Below are positions 1 to 7,182 of a stretch of DNA of 27,293 nucleotides, in pieces. Below the pieces are notes generated by a model. It made no database searches, was not told the DNA's origin, and was given only the letters and a program-made list of their open reading frames with translations. The position numbers were made by a program, and so were the translations under genes. Source of the stretch: an uncultured Ruminococcus sp. (GTDB lineage Bacteria; Bacillota; Clostridia; Oscillospirales; Acutalibacteraceae); assembly GCA_946414115.1 (NCBI GenBank), contig CAMKNF010000008.1, positions 1 through 27,293 of the forward strand, read 5' to 3'. Numbering within the stretch: position 1 is the stretch's first letter; each line of letters starts with the position of its first letter.

Positions 1-1036
<1,036 letters not shown>

Positions 1037-1309
1037 TTGTATCTCAACACCAATAGGTGTTCAAATCAATTTCAGAGCTTCAATCGCTCATTCCGAATAC
1101 CAACTTTGTATTCCGAAATACTGATGCTTTTCTTGTGTGCATCTCACTGTAATTCTTTGAGCTTTCCTCAAAGTCATTACGGGTTTCTTTCTTTCTTCGT
1201 TGTTTAATTTTCAAGGTCCTATATTGTTCACTTTACACAAATTGGAAATCTATTCTTTAGTGATGTTTCACACTCTCAATAAGATTTTCTCTTGCGCGGA
1301 ACATTGTCT
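1037..1309 (-). other. 16S rRNA leader with boxA-like motif and hairpins
   Basis: This is the transcribed spacer between the inferred start point (about 1303) and mature 16S. On the minus strand it contains ccttgaaaattaaacaac (1199-1216), similar to the conserved boxA-like leader element of Firmicutes rRNA operons. It also has a hairpin at 1149-1180 (GTAAT plus CTTTGAG arms against CTCAAAG plus ATTAC, loop ctttc), a hairpin at 1046-1061 (AACACC/GGTGTT, loop AATA), and a GAATAC/GTATTC hairpin around 1095-1113. The roles in antitermination and RNase processing are inferred from the family, not shown here. Confidence 0.6.
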
Positions 1310-1338
1310 ATTATAATGCGTTGATATTGAAATGTCAA
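1310..1338 (-). promoter_or_regulatory. Consensus sigma-A promoter of the rRNA operon, with AT-rich UP-like region
   Basis: On the minus strand TTGACA (1333-1338) and TATAAT (1310-1315) are separated by exactly 17 nt, a perfect consensus. Upstream of the -35 (about 1339-1385) are A and T tracts that resemble an UP element. Initiation would fall near 1303, giving a leader of about 265 nt. No second tandem promoter of comparable quality was seen. Confidence 0.9.
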
Positions 1339-1460
1339 GCCTTTTTTTCAATTTTTTTAAAAAATTCTTAAAAATTTTACACGCTTGTGTTTTTTTCAAC
1401 TTTATTCACGTTTTACCCCAACATATTGTATATACTGATTCAATCTTTTTCATCTTTATA

Positions 1461-1489
1461 TTGTATTTTTCTTATTTATATTATAAAAT
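1461..1489 (+). promoter_or_regulatory. Probable promoter of the zinc-ribbon membrane protein gene
   Basis: TTGTAT (1461-1466) and TAAAAT (1484-1489) with a 17-nt spacer lie 41 nt before the ATG. The area is very AT-rich, so chance matches are easy. It diverges from the rRNA promoter. Confidence 0.45.
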
Positions 1490-1530
1490 AGTAAGGTAAA
1501 CTATTAAAATTACGTTTTCGGAGGATAGGT

Positions 1531-2637
1531 ATGAACCAAATTAACCCATATAGGAGCAACTGCGAGGTTATGCGCAAGTTCTTTGCAAAGCCGATTTTTC
1601 TTATTATAGGTATAGTACTTTCTGTTTACATTACTGCAAGTACCGTTTTATGCTTGCTGTCAAAACAAGTACCTGTTTTTGATTTTATATCAACAGCAAT
1701 GTGTGTTGCTTTTTTCGTTTTCTATTTTAAGGCGCACAGTAAAAGAGAAATTGTTTCTTTCAGAGCACCGACTGTACTTATGGACGTTGTTTCAATTGTC
1801 GGAATAGTTTTCTCGGGACTGATTTTTTTATTTTCGGGCTTTATGACCGTTTTGTTTATGTTGCTGACAAAACCTGTTTATACAGAATATCACGGCAGTT
1901 ACGAATTTTTATGGTCAACACTCGGCAAGGCTTTGTGTGATTTGGCTGTAATGTTCTTTCCGATTGTTACGGCATTAAGTTTGCTTTTCCTGTTATATTT
2001 TATCGGAATGCAGAGAATTACGCTCTCGTTTAAAAAAAGTCTTTCTAATATATATCTGCAAAGAAAAGGCGCTGTTATGTTCGGCGTGATGTCATTAATT
2101 CTCGCTGTCGTTTCTATTATATACTATACGGGTTTGACGACAATTCCGTTTTCGGGATTCGAAGAATATCTAATGCTGTTCTCGCAGAGAATTAATATTC
2201 CGGCGCTTGTTCAGGGATTGCTTGTCACTTTGATTCTTGTTCTGTATGCAATTCTCGGCTTTATGTACGACTCCTATATCAAAAAGCTGGTAAATTCGAT
2301 TGAAACAAGCAGACCTGTTCAACCTTTACCTGACAAAGAGGAAGAAGTCACAAATAACAATCCGACGCTTGATATGTGGGCAGAGTCGGAAACCTTCAAT
2401 CAACCGCATCGGCAGGCAACCGTAACACGTCCTGTTGAATTTACTCCACAGGCTGTTTTCGGCGGAAACAAGGCTGTTGAACCTGAAGCAAAGCTGCCAA
2501 GGGTTCACATTCCCGATAATGATGTACAGAATCCGTATGTGCGAAATTCCGCACCGCCGACAAAGCGGTGTGTAAAATGCGGAAAGGAAAATCCGAATAT
2601 CAATATTTTCTGCGGCAACTGCGGAAGCAGGTTGTGA
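1531..2637 (+). CDS. Six-helix membrane protein with C-terminal zinc ribbon, function unknown
   Basis: The 368-aa protein starts at an ATG preceded by GGAGG (1520-1524). Hydrophobic segments lie at about 20-43, 48-66, 83-112, 134-159, 181-203 and 223-246, giving about six helices. They are followed by a hydrophilic, proline- and charge-rich tail of about 95 residues. The last 22 residues form a zinc ribbon with two CxxC knuckles (C347, C350 and C361, C364; CVKCG and CGNCG). The order 'membrane domain, linker, terminal zinc ribbon' is common in uncharacterised Firmicutes proteins, but I do not recognise a specific family. It stands alone between the rRNA promoter and the convergent tRNA operon, and it probably shares the two-way terminator at 2753-2794. 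Membrane location is well supported; function is unknown. Confidence 0.88.
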   Translation: MNQINPYRSNCEVMRKFFAKPIFLIIGIVLSVYITASTVLCLLSKQVPVFDFISTAMCVAFFVFYFKAHSKREIVSFRAPTVLMDVVSIVGIVFSGLIFLFSGFMTVLFMLLTKPVYTEYHGSYEFLWSTLGKALCDLAVMFFPIVTALSLLFLLYFIGMQRITLSFKKSLSNIYLQRKGAVMFGVMSLILAVVSIIYYTGLTTIPFSGFEEYLMLFSQRINIPALVQGLLVTLILVLYAILGFMYDSYIKKLVNSIETSRPVQPLPDKEEEVTNNNPTLDMWAESETFNQPHRQATVTRPVEFTPQAVFGGNKAVEPEAKLPRVHIPDNDVQNPYVRNSAPPTKRCVKCGKENPNINIFCGNCGSRL

Positions 2638-2752
2638 GGGAGTGAAGTTGCGGCAATAGCAGTAGTGAAGTTTTTGAATTGCAAAGATGAAGATATGTAT
2701 GCCGCTTCACGTACATAGTAAACTTAACGTTTTGACAGGAACGGATATAATT

Positions 2753-2794
2753 GCAAAAGTCCCTTTTACCCAAATGGGTAAAAGGGACTTTTGC
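2753..2794 (-). terminator. Bidirectional terminator, 19-bp perfect stem
   Basis: GCAAAAGTCCCTTTTACCC (2753-2771) pairs perfectly with 2776-2794 around the 4-nt loop AAAT. A run of four A/T is built into each arm base, so U-rich ends form in both directions. It immediately follows the CCA end of tRNA-Leu on the minus strand (2 nt away). It also lies downstream of the plus-strand membrane protein gene. Confidence 0.88.
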
Positions 2795-2795
2795 T

Positions 2796-2883
2796 TGGTG
2801 CCGGTGACCGGACTTGAACCGGTACGGAGTATTAGTCCGAGGGATTTTAAGTCCCTTGTGTCTGCCTATTCCACCACACCGGC
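2796..2883 (-). tRNA. tRNA-Leu (UAA anticodon)
   Basis: The cloverleaf has an acceptor stem GCCGGTG/CACCGGC, an anticodon loop with TAA (minus-strand ACTTAAAATCC), a long variable arm (CTCGGACTAATACTCCG) as expected of class II tRNA-Leu, and the T-arm GGTTCAAGTCC. The CCA end is encoded (2796-2798). It is the last gene of the Met-Glu-Leu operon. Confidence 0.96.
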
Positions 2884-2893
2884 ATTTAGTAAA

Positions 2894-2921
2894 ACAACAC
2901 CGCACTTTATAACGGTGTTGT
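2894..2921 (-). terminator. Terminator-like hairpin inside the tRNA operon
   Basis: The arms ACAACACCG (2894-2902) and CGGTGTTGT (2913-2921) form a 9-bp perfect stem with a 10-nt loop. On the minus strand it is followed by TTTTA. It lies between tRNA-Glu and tRNA-Leu, so it could reduce read-through to tRNA-Leu or serve as a processing signal. Confidence 0.55.
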
Positions 2922-2934
2922 CTTAGAAAATGTT

Positions 2935-3009
2935 TGGTGACCCGGACGAGAATCGAACTCGTGTTACCGCCGTGAAAGGGCGGTGTCTTAACCGCTTGAC
3001 CACCGGGCC
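2935..3009 (-). tRNA. tRNA-Glu (UUC anticodon)
   Basis: On the minus strand the acceptor GGCCCGG pairs with CCGGGTC (one G-U). The anticodon stem-loop CCGCCCTTTCACGGCGG carries TTC, and the T-arm is GAGTTCGATTCTC. CCA is encoded at 2935-2937. It is the middle gene of the tRNA operon. Confidence 0.96.
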
Positions 3010-3014
3010 GGATA

Positions 3015-3091
3015 TGGTAGCGGAAATAGGACTTGAACCTACGACACTTCGGGTATGAACCGAATGCTCTAGCCAGCTGAGCTATTCCGCC
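3015..3091 (-). tRNA. tRNA-Met (CAU anticodon, elongator type)
   Basis: The anticodon stem TTCGG/CCGAA encloses TTCATAC with CAT. The acceptor GGCGGAA pairs with TTCCGCT (first pair G-U) and CCA is encoded at 3015-3017. The anticodon stem lacks the three consecutive G-C pairs of initiator tRNA. The body resembles Firmicutes elongator tRNA-Met rather than tRNA-Ile with lysidine. It is the first gene of the operon, 6 nt upstream of tRNA-Glu. Confidence 0.93.
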
Positions 3092-3123
3092 GTATTTGCC
3101 AATACTCAAAATCAGCAAGATTG

Positions 3124-3152
3124 ATTATATATTATATTTTTCGTTTTGTCAA
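3124..3152 (-). promoter_or_regulatory. Perfect consensus promoter of the tRNA operon
   Basis: On the minus strand TTGACA (3147-3152) and TATAAT (3124-3129) are separated by exactly 17 nt. The start point would fall near 3117, about 25 nt before tRNA-Met. Confidence 0.9.
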
Positions 3153-3214
3153 TACCTTTTTTGATTTTTTTCTAAATTGTAAAAAAATATATATATTAAA
3201 TAAACGATAATTTA

Positions 3215-3300
3215 GTTCAATTCGGAATGCGGAATGCGTAATTCGGAATTAATGGTCGCTACGCTCCGGATTTATAATAATGCGTGTTGTATGGATAAGG
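3215..3300. repeat. AATTCGGAAT-type repeat with GCGTGTTGT module
   Basis: Short iterations of aattcggaatgcggaatgcg (3219-3238) are followed by a block (ggtcgctacgctccgg, then tgcgtgttgt at 3281-3290). The same block recurs at 8739-8785 as ggtcactacgctccg and tgcgtgttgttcgg. It begins the repeat-filled gap of 3153-3577, which holds no gene. It could be half of the MITE-like element seen whole at 8756-9010. Confidence 0.7.
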
Positions 3301-3339
3301 TTGTTTTCCTTGGGGTGGTTGATATATCGACAACGTTTA

Positions 3340-3449
3340 GGGACGTGTAGGAAGCCGTCCCTTACGGAAAGGTTTGTTTTTCTCTAAAGCTACGATTTAA
3401 TCGGTAAAGTTTGACTGCCACTGCGAACACGGCACGCCGTGTCCCTACG
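3340..3449. repeat. REP-like hairpin pair (types D and C)
   Basis: Hairpin D (3340-3367) has the arms GGGACG/CGTCCC and then CTTACGG. Hairpin C (3421-3449) is a palindrome ending GTCCCTACG, whose reverse complement reads CGTAGGGACACGGC and onward. The feet face each other only loosely here because a 53-nt spacer intervenes. In this copy one base of the C stem is mismatched (GAACAC rather than GGACAC). The same spacer sequence (aaaggttt, then ggtaaagtttga, then tgccactg) recurs at 25573-25628. Confidence 0.8.
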
Positions 3450-3527
3450 ATTAAAAACAAACGTTACCTATATATAAAATTAATAATTCGGGCATCCGTT
3501 TTTTCAAAGCAATCCGATTTTTCCACT

Positions 3528-3577
3528 CGATTTGCCAGCGGTGGCACACCGCCGATTTGCCCGCCGAGGCACTCGGC
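3528..3577 (-). repeat. Two tandem 25-bp covarying hairpin units abutting the murF stop
   Basis: Unit 1 (3528-3552) is CGATTTGCC, A, then stem GCGGTG, loop GCA, stem CACCGC. Unit 2 (3553-3577) is CGATTTGCC, C, then GCCGAG, GCA, CTCGGC. Spacing and loop are identical and both stem arms differ in a compensating way. Unit 2 ends on the base before the murF stop codon (3578-3580), so in murF mRNA the hairpin starts directly after the stop. No U-run follows, so this is not a standard terminator. Related units lie at 15170-15194 and 25732-25756. Confidence 0.85.
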
Positions 3578-4930
3578 TTAACACTGTTCCTTCAGAAAAT
3601 CAACAATCTCCTCAAAGTGCATTGAGTGCGAGGCTTTTACAAGCACTGTGTCGCCCTCGTTAATCAGCGCAGGGATTGCGGATTTTACCTGCTCAACGCT
3701 TTCAAACCACTCGCCGTCTGCGCCCTTTGCAAGCTCCTTTGCAAGAGGACCTGCCGCAATTACAAGGTCAACACCCTTGTCCTTTGCGTACTTTCCTGTT
3801 TCATAATGCAGCTTAAGCTCTTCTGTGCCAAGCTCCTTCATATCGCCGAGAATGGCGACCTTTCTTCCCGAAAAGTTCACCAAGGTATCGAGCGACGCTT
3901 TGACCGAGGTCGGGTTTGCGTTGTAGCAATCGTCAATTATCCTGATTTTGCCTGTGTTAATAACGTTCGCACGACTGCCTACGGTCTTGTAGGACTGCAC
4001 TCCGTTTATGAGCTGTTCGTCACTCAAGCCGAGCAGTCTGCCCGCTGCAACTGCGGCAAGAGCATTGCTGACCATATAGCTTCCGATTGCGGGAATATTT
4101 ACATTAAGTCTTGTATTATCAAAGCAGAGCGTACAGTAGATTCCGCCCTCGCCGTTGTTTTCAATATCTTCGGCGTAGTAGTCGTTGTCGCCTGCAAATC
4201 CGAAGTATATCGGCTTTTTGCCGTTCACTTCCGTAACCGAATAAAGCTTGTCATCGTCGCCGTTGAGGATATACTCCGCATTCTCGGCGGCGTTTTTGAA
4301 CATCTCGGTCTTTGCCTTTAAAACGCCGTCACGGTCGCCGAGATTTTCAAGGTGGCAACAGCCGATTATGGTAAGCACGCAGATTGTAGGCTGTACCATT
4401 TCGGAAAGCCTTGTCATTTCGCCGAAGTCGGAAATTCCCATCTCGATTACAGCCGCTTGGGTATCCTCGGGCATTGAAAGCAGGGTGAGCGGAACGCCAA
4501 GCTCGTTGTTGAGGTTTCCCTGTGTCTTGTGTGTTTTGAATTTCTGCGAAAGAACTGCGTAGAGCATTTCCTTTGTTGAGGTTTTGCCCACACTGCCCGA
4601 CACTCCGACAACGGGAATGTCAAATTTTTGGCGATAAGCCTTTGCTATTTTCTTGACTGCCTCAAGTGTTGAGTCAACAAGAATGTACGGCTTTTCCGCA
4701 TTAACAGGCGGTTTTTCGCAGACTGCGCAGACTGCTCCGGCTGCAAAGCACTTTTCAATGTAGTCGTGACCGTCAACACGTTCTCCCTTGATTGCAAGGA
4801 ACAGCGAGCCGTCCTTAATCTGACGGCTGTCACGCTCAACGGAGGTTATTTCAATATTTTTATCGCTGTCTAATCCTACAAATTTTCCGCCGCAGGACTC
4901 GGCAATCTCGCCAAGTGTAAATTTTTTCAT
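3578..4930 (-). CDS. murF: UDP-N-acetylmuramoyl-tripeptide:D-alanyl-D-alanine ligase
   Basis: This cytoplasmic Mur ligase of 450 aa (typical length) adds D-Ala-D-Ala to UDP-MurNAc-tripeptide with ATP, completing the cytoplasmic peptidoglycan precursor. The N-terminal domain has DSRQIKDGSLFLAIKGERVDG (residues about 34-54), typical of UDP-substrate recognition in MurE/MurF. The ATP loop GVSGSVGKTSTKE is at 109-121, with K116. The central domain motif EMGISDFGEM and the C-terminal DDCYNANPTSVKASLD and LGDMKELG motifs are MurF-like. The ATG at 4930 follows a GAGG about 8 nt upstream. It lies 39 nt after ddl, whose dipeptide product it uses, as last gene of a minus-strand operon. Its stop codon touches a repeat hairpin (3528-3577). 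Confidence 0.96.
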   Translation of the reverse strand: MKKFTLGEIAESCGGKFVGLDSDKNIEITSVERDSRQIKDGSLFLAIKGERVDGHDYIEKCFAAGAVCAVCEKPPVNAEKPYILVDSTLEAVKKIAKAYRQKFDIPVVGVSGSVGKTSTKEMLYAVLSQKFKTHKTQGNLNNELGVPLTLLSMPEDTQAAVIEMGISDFGEMTRLSEMVQPTICVLTIIGCCHLENLGDRDGVLKAKTEMFKNAAENAEYILNGDDDKLYSVTEVNGKKPIYFGFAGDNDYYAEDIENNGEGGIYCTLCFDNTRLNVNIPAIGSYMVSNALAAVAAGRLLGLSDEQLINGVQSYKTVGSRANVINTGKIRIIDDCYNANPTSVKASLDTLVNFSGRKVAILGDMKELGTEELKLHYETGKYAKDKGVDLVIAAGPLAKELAKGADGEWFESVEQVKSAIPALINEGDTVLVKASHSMHFEEIVDFLKEQC

Positions 4931-4969
4931 ATTTTACCTCGAGTATATAAAAACAGTAATATCAGAAAA

Positions 4970-6016
4970 TTATTCCTCTGTCTTATATTTAGCCAATGAA
5001 ATTTCGATGATTTTTTCGCAGAGATCAGCGTAGTTCATACCCTCAACAGCCGCCTCCTGCGGGAGCAGGCTTGTGGGAGTCATACCGGGGAGGGTGTTTG
5101 CCTCCAAACAGAACGGCTCGCCGTTTTCGTCAACAAGAAAATCAACTCTTGCGTAGCTGTCGAGGTGGAGCGAATTGTAAGCCGCAACGGCAGACTCACG
5201 GAGCTTTTTATCCGTCTGCTCGTCAATATCGGCAGGGCAGATTTCATCTGTTGTGCCAGTCTGATATTTTGCGGCGTAGTCGTAGAATCCCGACTTCGGG
5301 ATAATCTCAATCGGCGGAAGAGCCTTGCCGCCGAGGATTCCGACAGAAAACTCTCTTCCCTTGACAAACTGCTCAACGACAATTTCGTTCTCGTATCTGA
5401 AAGCGTCCTTGACAGCCAAAATGTATTCTTCTTCGTTTTCAGCCTTTGCAATTCCTACGCTTGAGCCGCCCGAGCAGGGCTTTACAACGCAAGGGAAAAT
5501 GCTCCAGCTCTTTGCTTCTTCAATGCTTTTGAAAATCTCGCCTGCGGGAGTGTTGATTTTGTTCTGAACAAAAACACTCTTTGTCAGTCCCTTGTTCATT
5601 GCAAGCGCCGAGCCGAGATAGCCCGTACCGGTGTACTTAATTCCGAGCAAATCAAGCGACGCCTGAAGCTGTCCGTTCTCGCCCTCTCCGCCGTGGAGCG
5701 CAAGGAAAGTTATATCAGCCTCGGTGCAGATTTCAATAACGTTTGTTCCGATAAATCTGTCGGATTTATTCAGGCGGTTTTCCTTAACCTCGCTCAAATC
5801 GGAAACGGTTTCGCCGACGTTTACCTTGTCGGTAAAGCTGTAGTTCTGCTTGAAAAGTGCGTCAATGTCGCAGATGTTCTGCTCATAGCCCGTAAAAACA
5901 TCGAGCAGTACAACCTCGTGGCCTTTTTCACGGAGCGCAGAGGCAACGAGTATTCCCGATGAAATCGACACGTCACGTTCTGTGCTGAGTCCTCCTGCAA
6001 GTACAACAATTCTCAT
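4970..6016 (-). CDS. ddl: D-alanine--D-alanine ligase
   Basis: This ATP-grasp enzyme joins two D-Ala for MurF. Visible motifs are MRIVVLAGG at the N-terminus, LHGGEGENGQLQ (first substrate site), the glycine-rich loop SGGSSVGIAKAE, EQFVKGREFSVGIL, and the C-terminal EANTLPGMTPTSLLPQEA with metal and substrate ligands. The omega-loop reads FYDYAAKYQTG with Tyr, the D-Ala-D-Ala type. The VanA/VanB-like D-Ala-D-Lac type lacks this Tyr, so ordinary vancomycin-sensitive precursors are expected. An in-frame TTG at 6022 exists, but the ATG at 6016 gives the standard N-terminus and sits 10 nt after a GGGGGA. It lies 18 nt after the YjbQ gene and 39 nt before murF. Length is 348 aa. Confidence 0.95.
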   Translation of the reverse strand: MRIVVLAGGLSTERDVSISSGILVASALREKGHEVVLLDVFTGYEQNICDIDALFKQNYSFTDKVNVGETVSDLSEVKENRLNKSDRFIGTNVIEICTEADITFLALHGGEGENGQLQASLDLLGIKYTGTGYLGSALAMNKGLTKSVFVQNKINTPAGEIFKSIEEAKSWSIFPCVVKPCSGGSSVGIAKAENEEEYILAVKDAFRYENEIVVEQFVKGREFSVGILGGKALPPIEIIPKSGFYDYAAKYQTGTTDEICPADIDEQTDKKLRESAVAAYNSLHLDSYARVDFLVDENGEPFCLEANTLPGMTPTSLLPQEAAVEGMNYADLCEKIIEISLAKYKTEE

Positions 6017-6034
6017 AATCAATATTCCCCCAAA

Positions 6035-6451
6035 TTATTCTCCGATTATCTTTATAAGTGCGTGCTTGCGGCGCTTGCCGTCAAGCTCGTAGTAAAAAAT
6101 CTGTTCCCAAGTACCGAAGTCAAGTCTGCCGTCTGTTATTGCGCAGACAACCTCTCTGCCCATAATTGTGCGCTTGAGGTGGGCGTCGGCGTTGTCCTCA
6201 AAGCCGTTGTGAGCGTACATATCATACGGCTTTTCGGGCGCAAGCTTTTCAAGCCAGCGTTCATAGTCGCTGTGAAGTCCGCTTTCGTCGTCGTTTATGA
6301 AAACCGAGGCTGTTATATTCATTGCGTTTACGAGAACCAAGCCTTCCTTGATTCCGCTTTCGTCAATTGCATTTTGCACGTCTTCGGTAATGCGTATAAT
6401 TTTTCTGCGCTGAGGTACATTGAACCACAGCTCCTTGCGATAGCTTTTCAT
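6035..6451 (-). CDS. YjbQ/UPF0047 family protein
   Basis: The 138-aa protein matches the UPF0047 (YjbQ) pattern along its length: ITASVFINDDESGLHSDYE, NADAHLKRTIMGREVV, DGRLDFGTWEQIFYYELDG and a terminal KIIGE. Family members form trimers with a His/Glu metal-like pocket. Some show weak thiamine-phosphate synthase activity in complementation, and the physiological role is unsettled. The ATG at 6451 has a GGGTGAT SD-like sequence. It lies between the MIF-like gene (15 nt) and ddl (18 nt), so it is co-transcribed with cell-wall genes. That says nothing firm about its job. Confidence 0.9.
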   Translation of the reverse strand: MKSYRKELWFNVPQRRKIIRITEDVQNAIDESGIKEGLVLVNAMNITASVFINDDESGLHSDYERWLEKLAPEKPYDMYAHNGFEDNADAHLKRTIMGREVVCAITDGRLDFGTWEQIFYYELDGKRRKHALIKIIGE

Positions 6452-6466
6452 AAAATCACCCGTTTA

Positions 6467-6811
6467 TCAAAACATAAATCCGTCCATACCCCAGTATTTG
6501 ACTTCTTCGAATTTTACATAGCAGTTGCCGCCGTCTACGCCTGCTTCTTCGCTCAAAATATTGCAGATTTCAGCGGTCAGCTTGCCGTAATTGTCCTTTG
6601 AGGAACTGCCGAGGATTTTAACCTCGACAAAGGCAATATTTTTGTTGCTGTTTCCCTGAAACATCATTGAAATTTTATCCTCGACAGCGCACATAAAATA
6701 TGCCTCGCTCTTGCCGGGGATAAGCGAAATTGCCTTTGAAAGACGGCTTTCGATTGTATTTTTTGCAGTATCGTCAAGCGATACGTTTGTTTTTACATTT
6801 ATAAACGGCAT
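6467..6811 (-). CDS. MIF-like tautomerase (phenylpyruvate/dopachrome tautomerase family)
   Basis: The 114-aa protein begins MPFINVKTNV. Once Met is removed, Pro would be the N-terminal catalytic base of the tautomerase superfamily. Length and sequence pattern (KNIAFVEVKILG, NYGKLTAEICNILSEEAG, CYVKFEEVKYWGMDG near the C-terminus) match the macrophage migration inhibitory factor branch rather than the roughly 60-aa 4-oxalocrotonate tautomerases. The physiological substrate is unknown. The ATG at 6811 follows AAAGGTGG. It is first gene of the operon driven from the promoter at 6845-6873. Confidence 0.87.
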   Translation of the reverse strand: MPFINVKTNVSLDDTAKNTIESRLSKAISLIPGKSEAYFMCAVEDKISMMFQGNSNKNIAFVEVKILGSSSKDNYGKLTAEICNILSEEAGVDGGNCYVKFEEVKYWGMDGFMF

Positions 6812-6844
6812 AATAATACCACCTTTAATTGATATTTATCTTAT

Positions 6845-6873
6845 ATTATAATATTTATTGCGGTTTATTTCAA
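6845..6873 (-). promoter_or_regulatory. Promoter of the tautomerase-yjbQ-ddl-murF operon
   Basis: On the minus strand TTGAAA (6868-6873), a 17-nt spacer and TATAAT (6845-6850) lie 34 nt upstream of the tautomerase ATG. They lie just downstream of a terminator for the preceding genes, which fits a new transcription unit. Confidence 0.8.
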
Positions 6874-6883
6874 GTATTATATT

Positions 6884-6919
6884 AAATAAAAACGCACACC
6901 GTATTTTGCGGTATGCGTT
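6884..6919 (-). terminator. Terminator after the HAD / small-ORF unit
   Basis: On the minus strand AACGCATACCG and CGGTGTGCGTT (6909-6919 and 6891-6901, one mismatch, 7-nt loop) are followed by TTTTATTT. It lies 15 nt after the stop of the small ORF at 6934. Confidence 0.85.
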
Positions 6920-6933
6920 AGTTGTCTGTTATT

Positions 6934-7119
6934 TTATTCCTTAATTTTGTCGTCTGCTGTCGGAACACGGTAGGGGTAAAGCTGTTCATACGCTTCAATT
7001 TCACTTTCATCCGTGATTGCCGAGGGAATAAGTCCCGTGCAGTCATATGCCGAGCAGGCGTTCATATTTTTGTCGTGAATACGGTCAAGCTTTTCGCTGT
7101 CGGAAATTTTCTTTTCCAC
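6934..7119 (-). CDS. Small acidic hypothetical protein
   Basis: The 61-aa ORF starts with GTG at 7119, preceded by GAGGTGA at good spacing. It is bounded by a terminator 15 nt after its stop, which supports a real gene. The product is soluble, without a signal or helix of membrane length, and contains two Cys (NACSAYDCTGL) and an acidic C-terminal half (ESEIEAYEQLYPYRVP). I do not recognise the family. It lies 63 nt downstream of the HAD hydrolase gene and is probably co-transcribed with it. Confidence 0.62.
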   Translation of the reverse strand: MEKKISDSEKLDRIHDKNMNACSAYDCTGLIPSAITDESEIEAYEQLYPYRVPTADDKIKE

Positions 7120-7182
7120 TCTCTCACCTCGCTGTTTCTGTTTTTAATAGTGTATACAGCAAGGTGCAGGGTTATGAATGTT

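Noticed and set aside
2733..2752. TTGACA followed by TATAAT upstream of the terminator
   Set aside because: The spacer is only 8 nt, too short for a sigma-A promoter, and no gene follows on that strand.
2600..3118. 172-codon minus-strand open frame
   Set aside because: It runs across three tRNA genes and the terminator; its apparent repeats are tRNA T-arms.
3340..3577. CRISPR array
   Set aside because: The repeats are hairpins of several types with variable spacing and shared, not unique, spacers; no cas genes are present.
4970..6016. Possible vancomycin-resistance type ligase
   Set aside because: The omega-loop has the Tyr of D-Ala-D-Ala ligases (YDYAAKY) and there are no vanH, vanX or regulator genes nearby.
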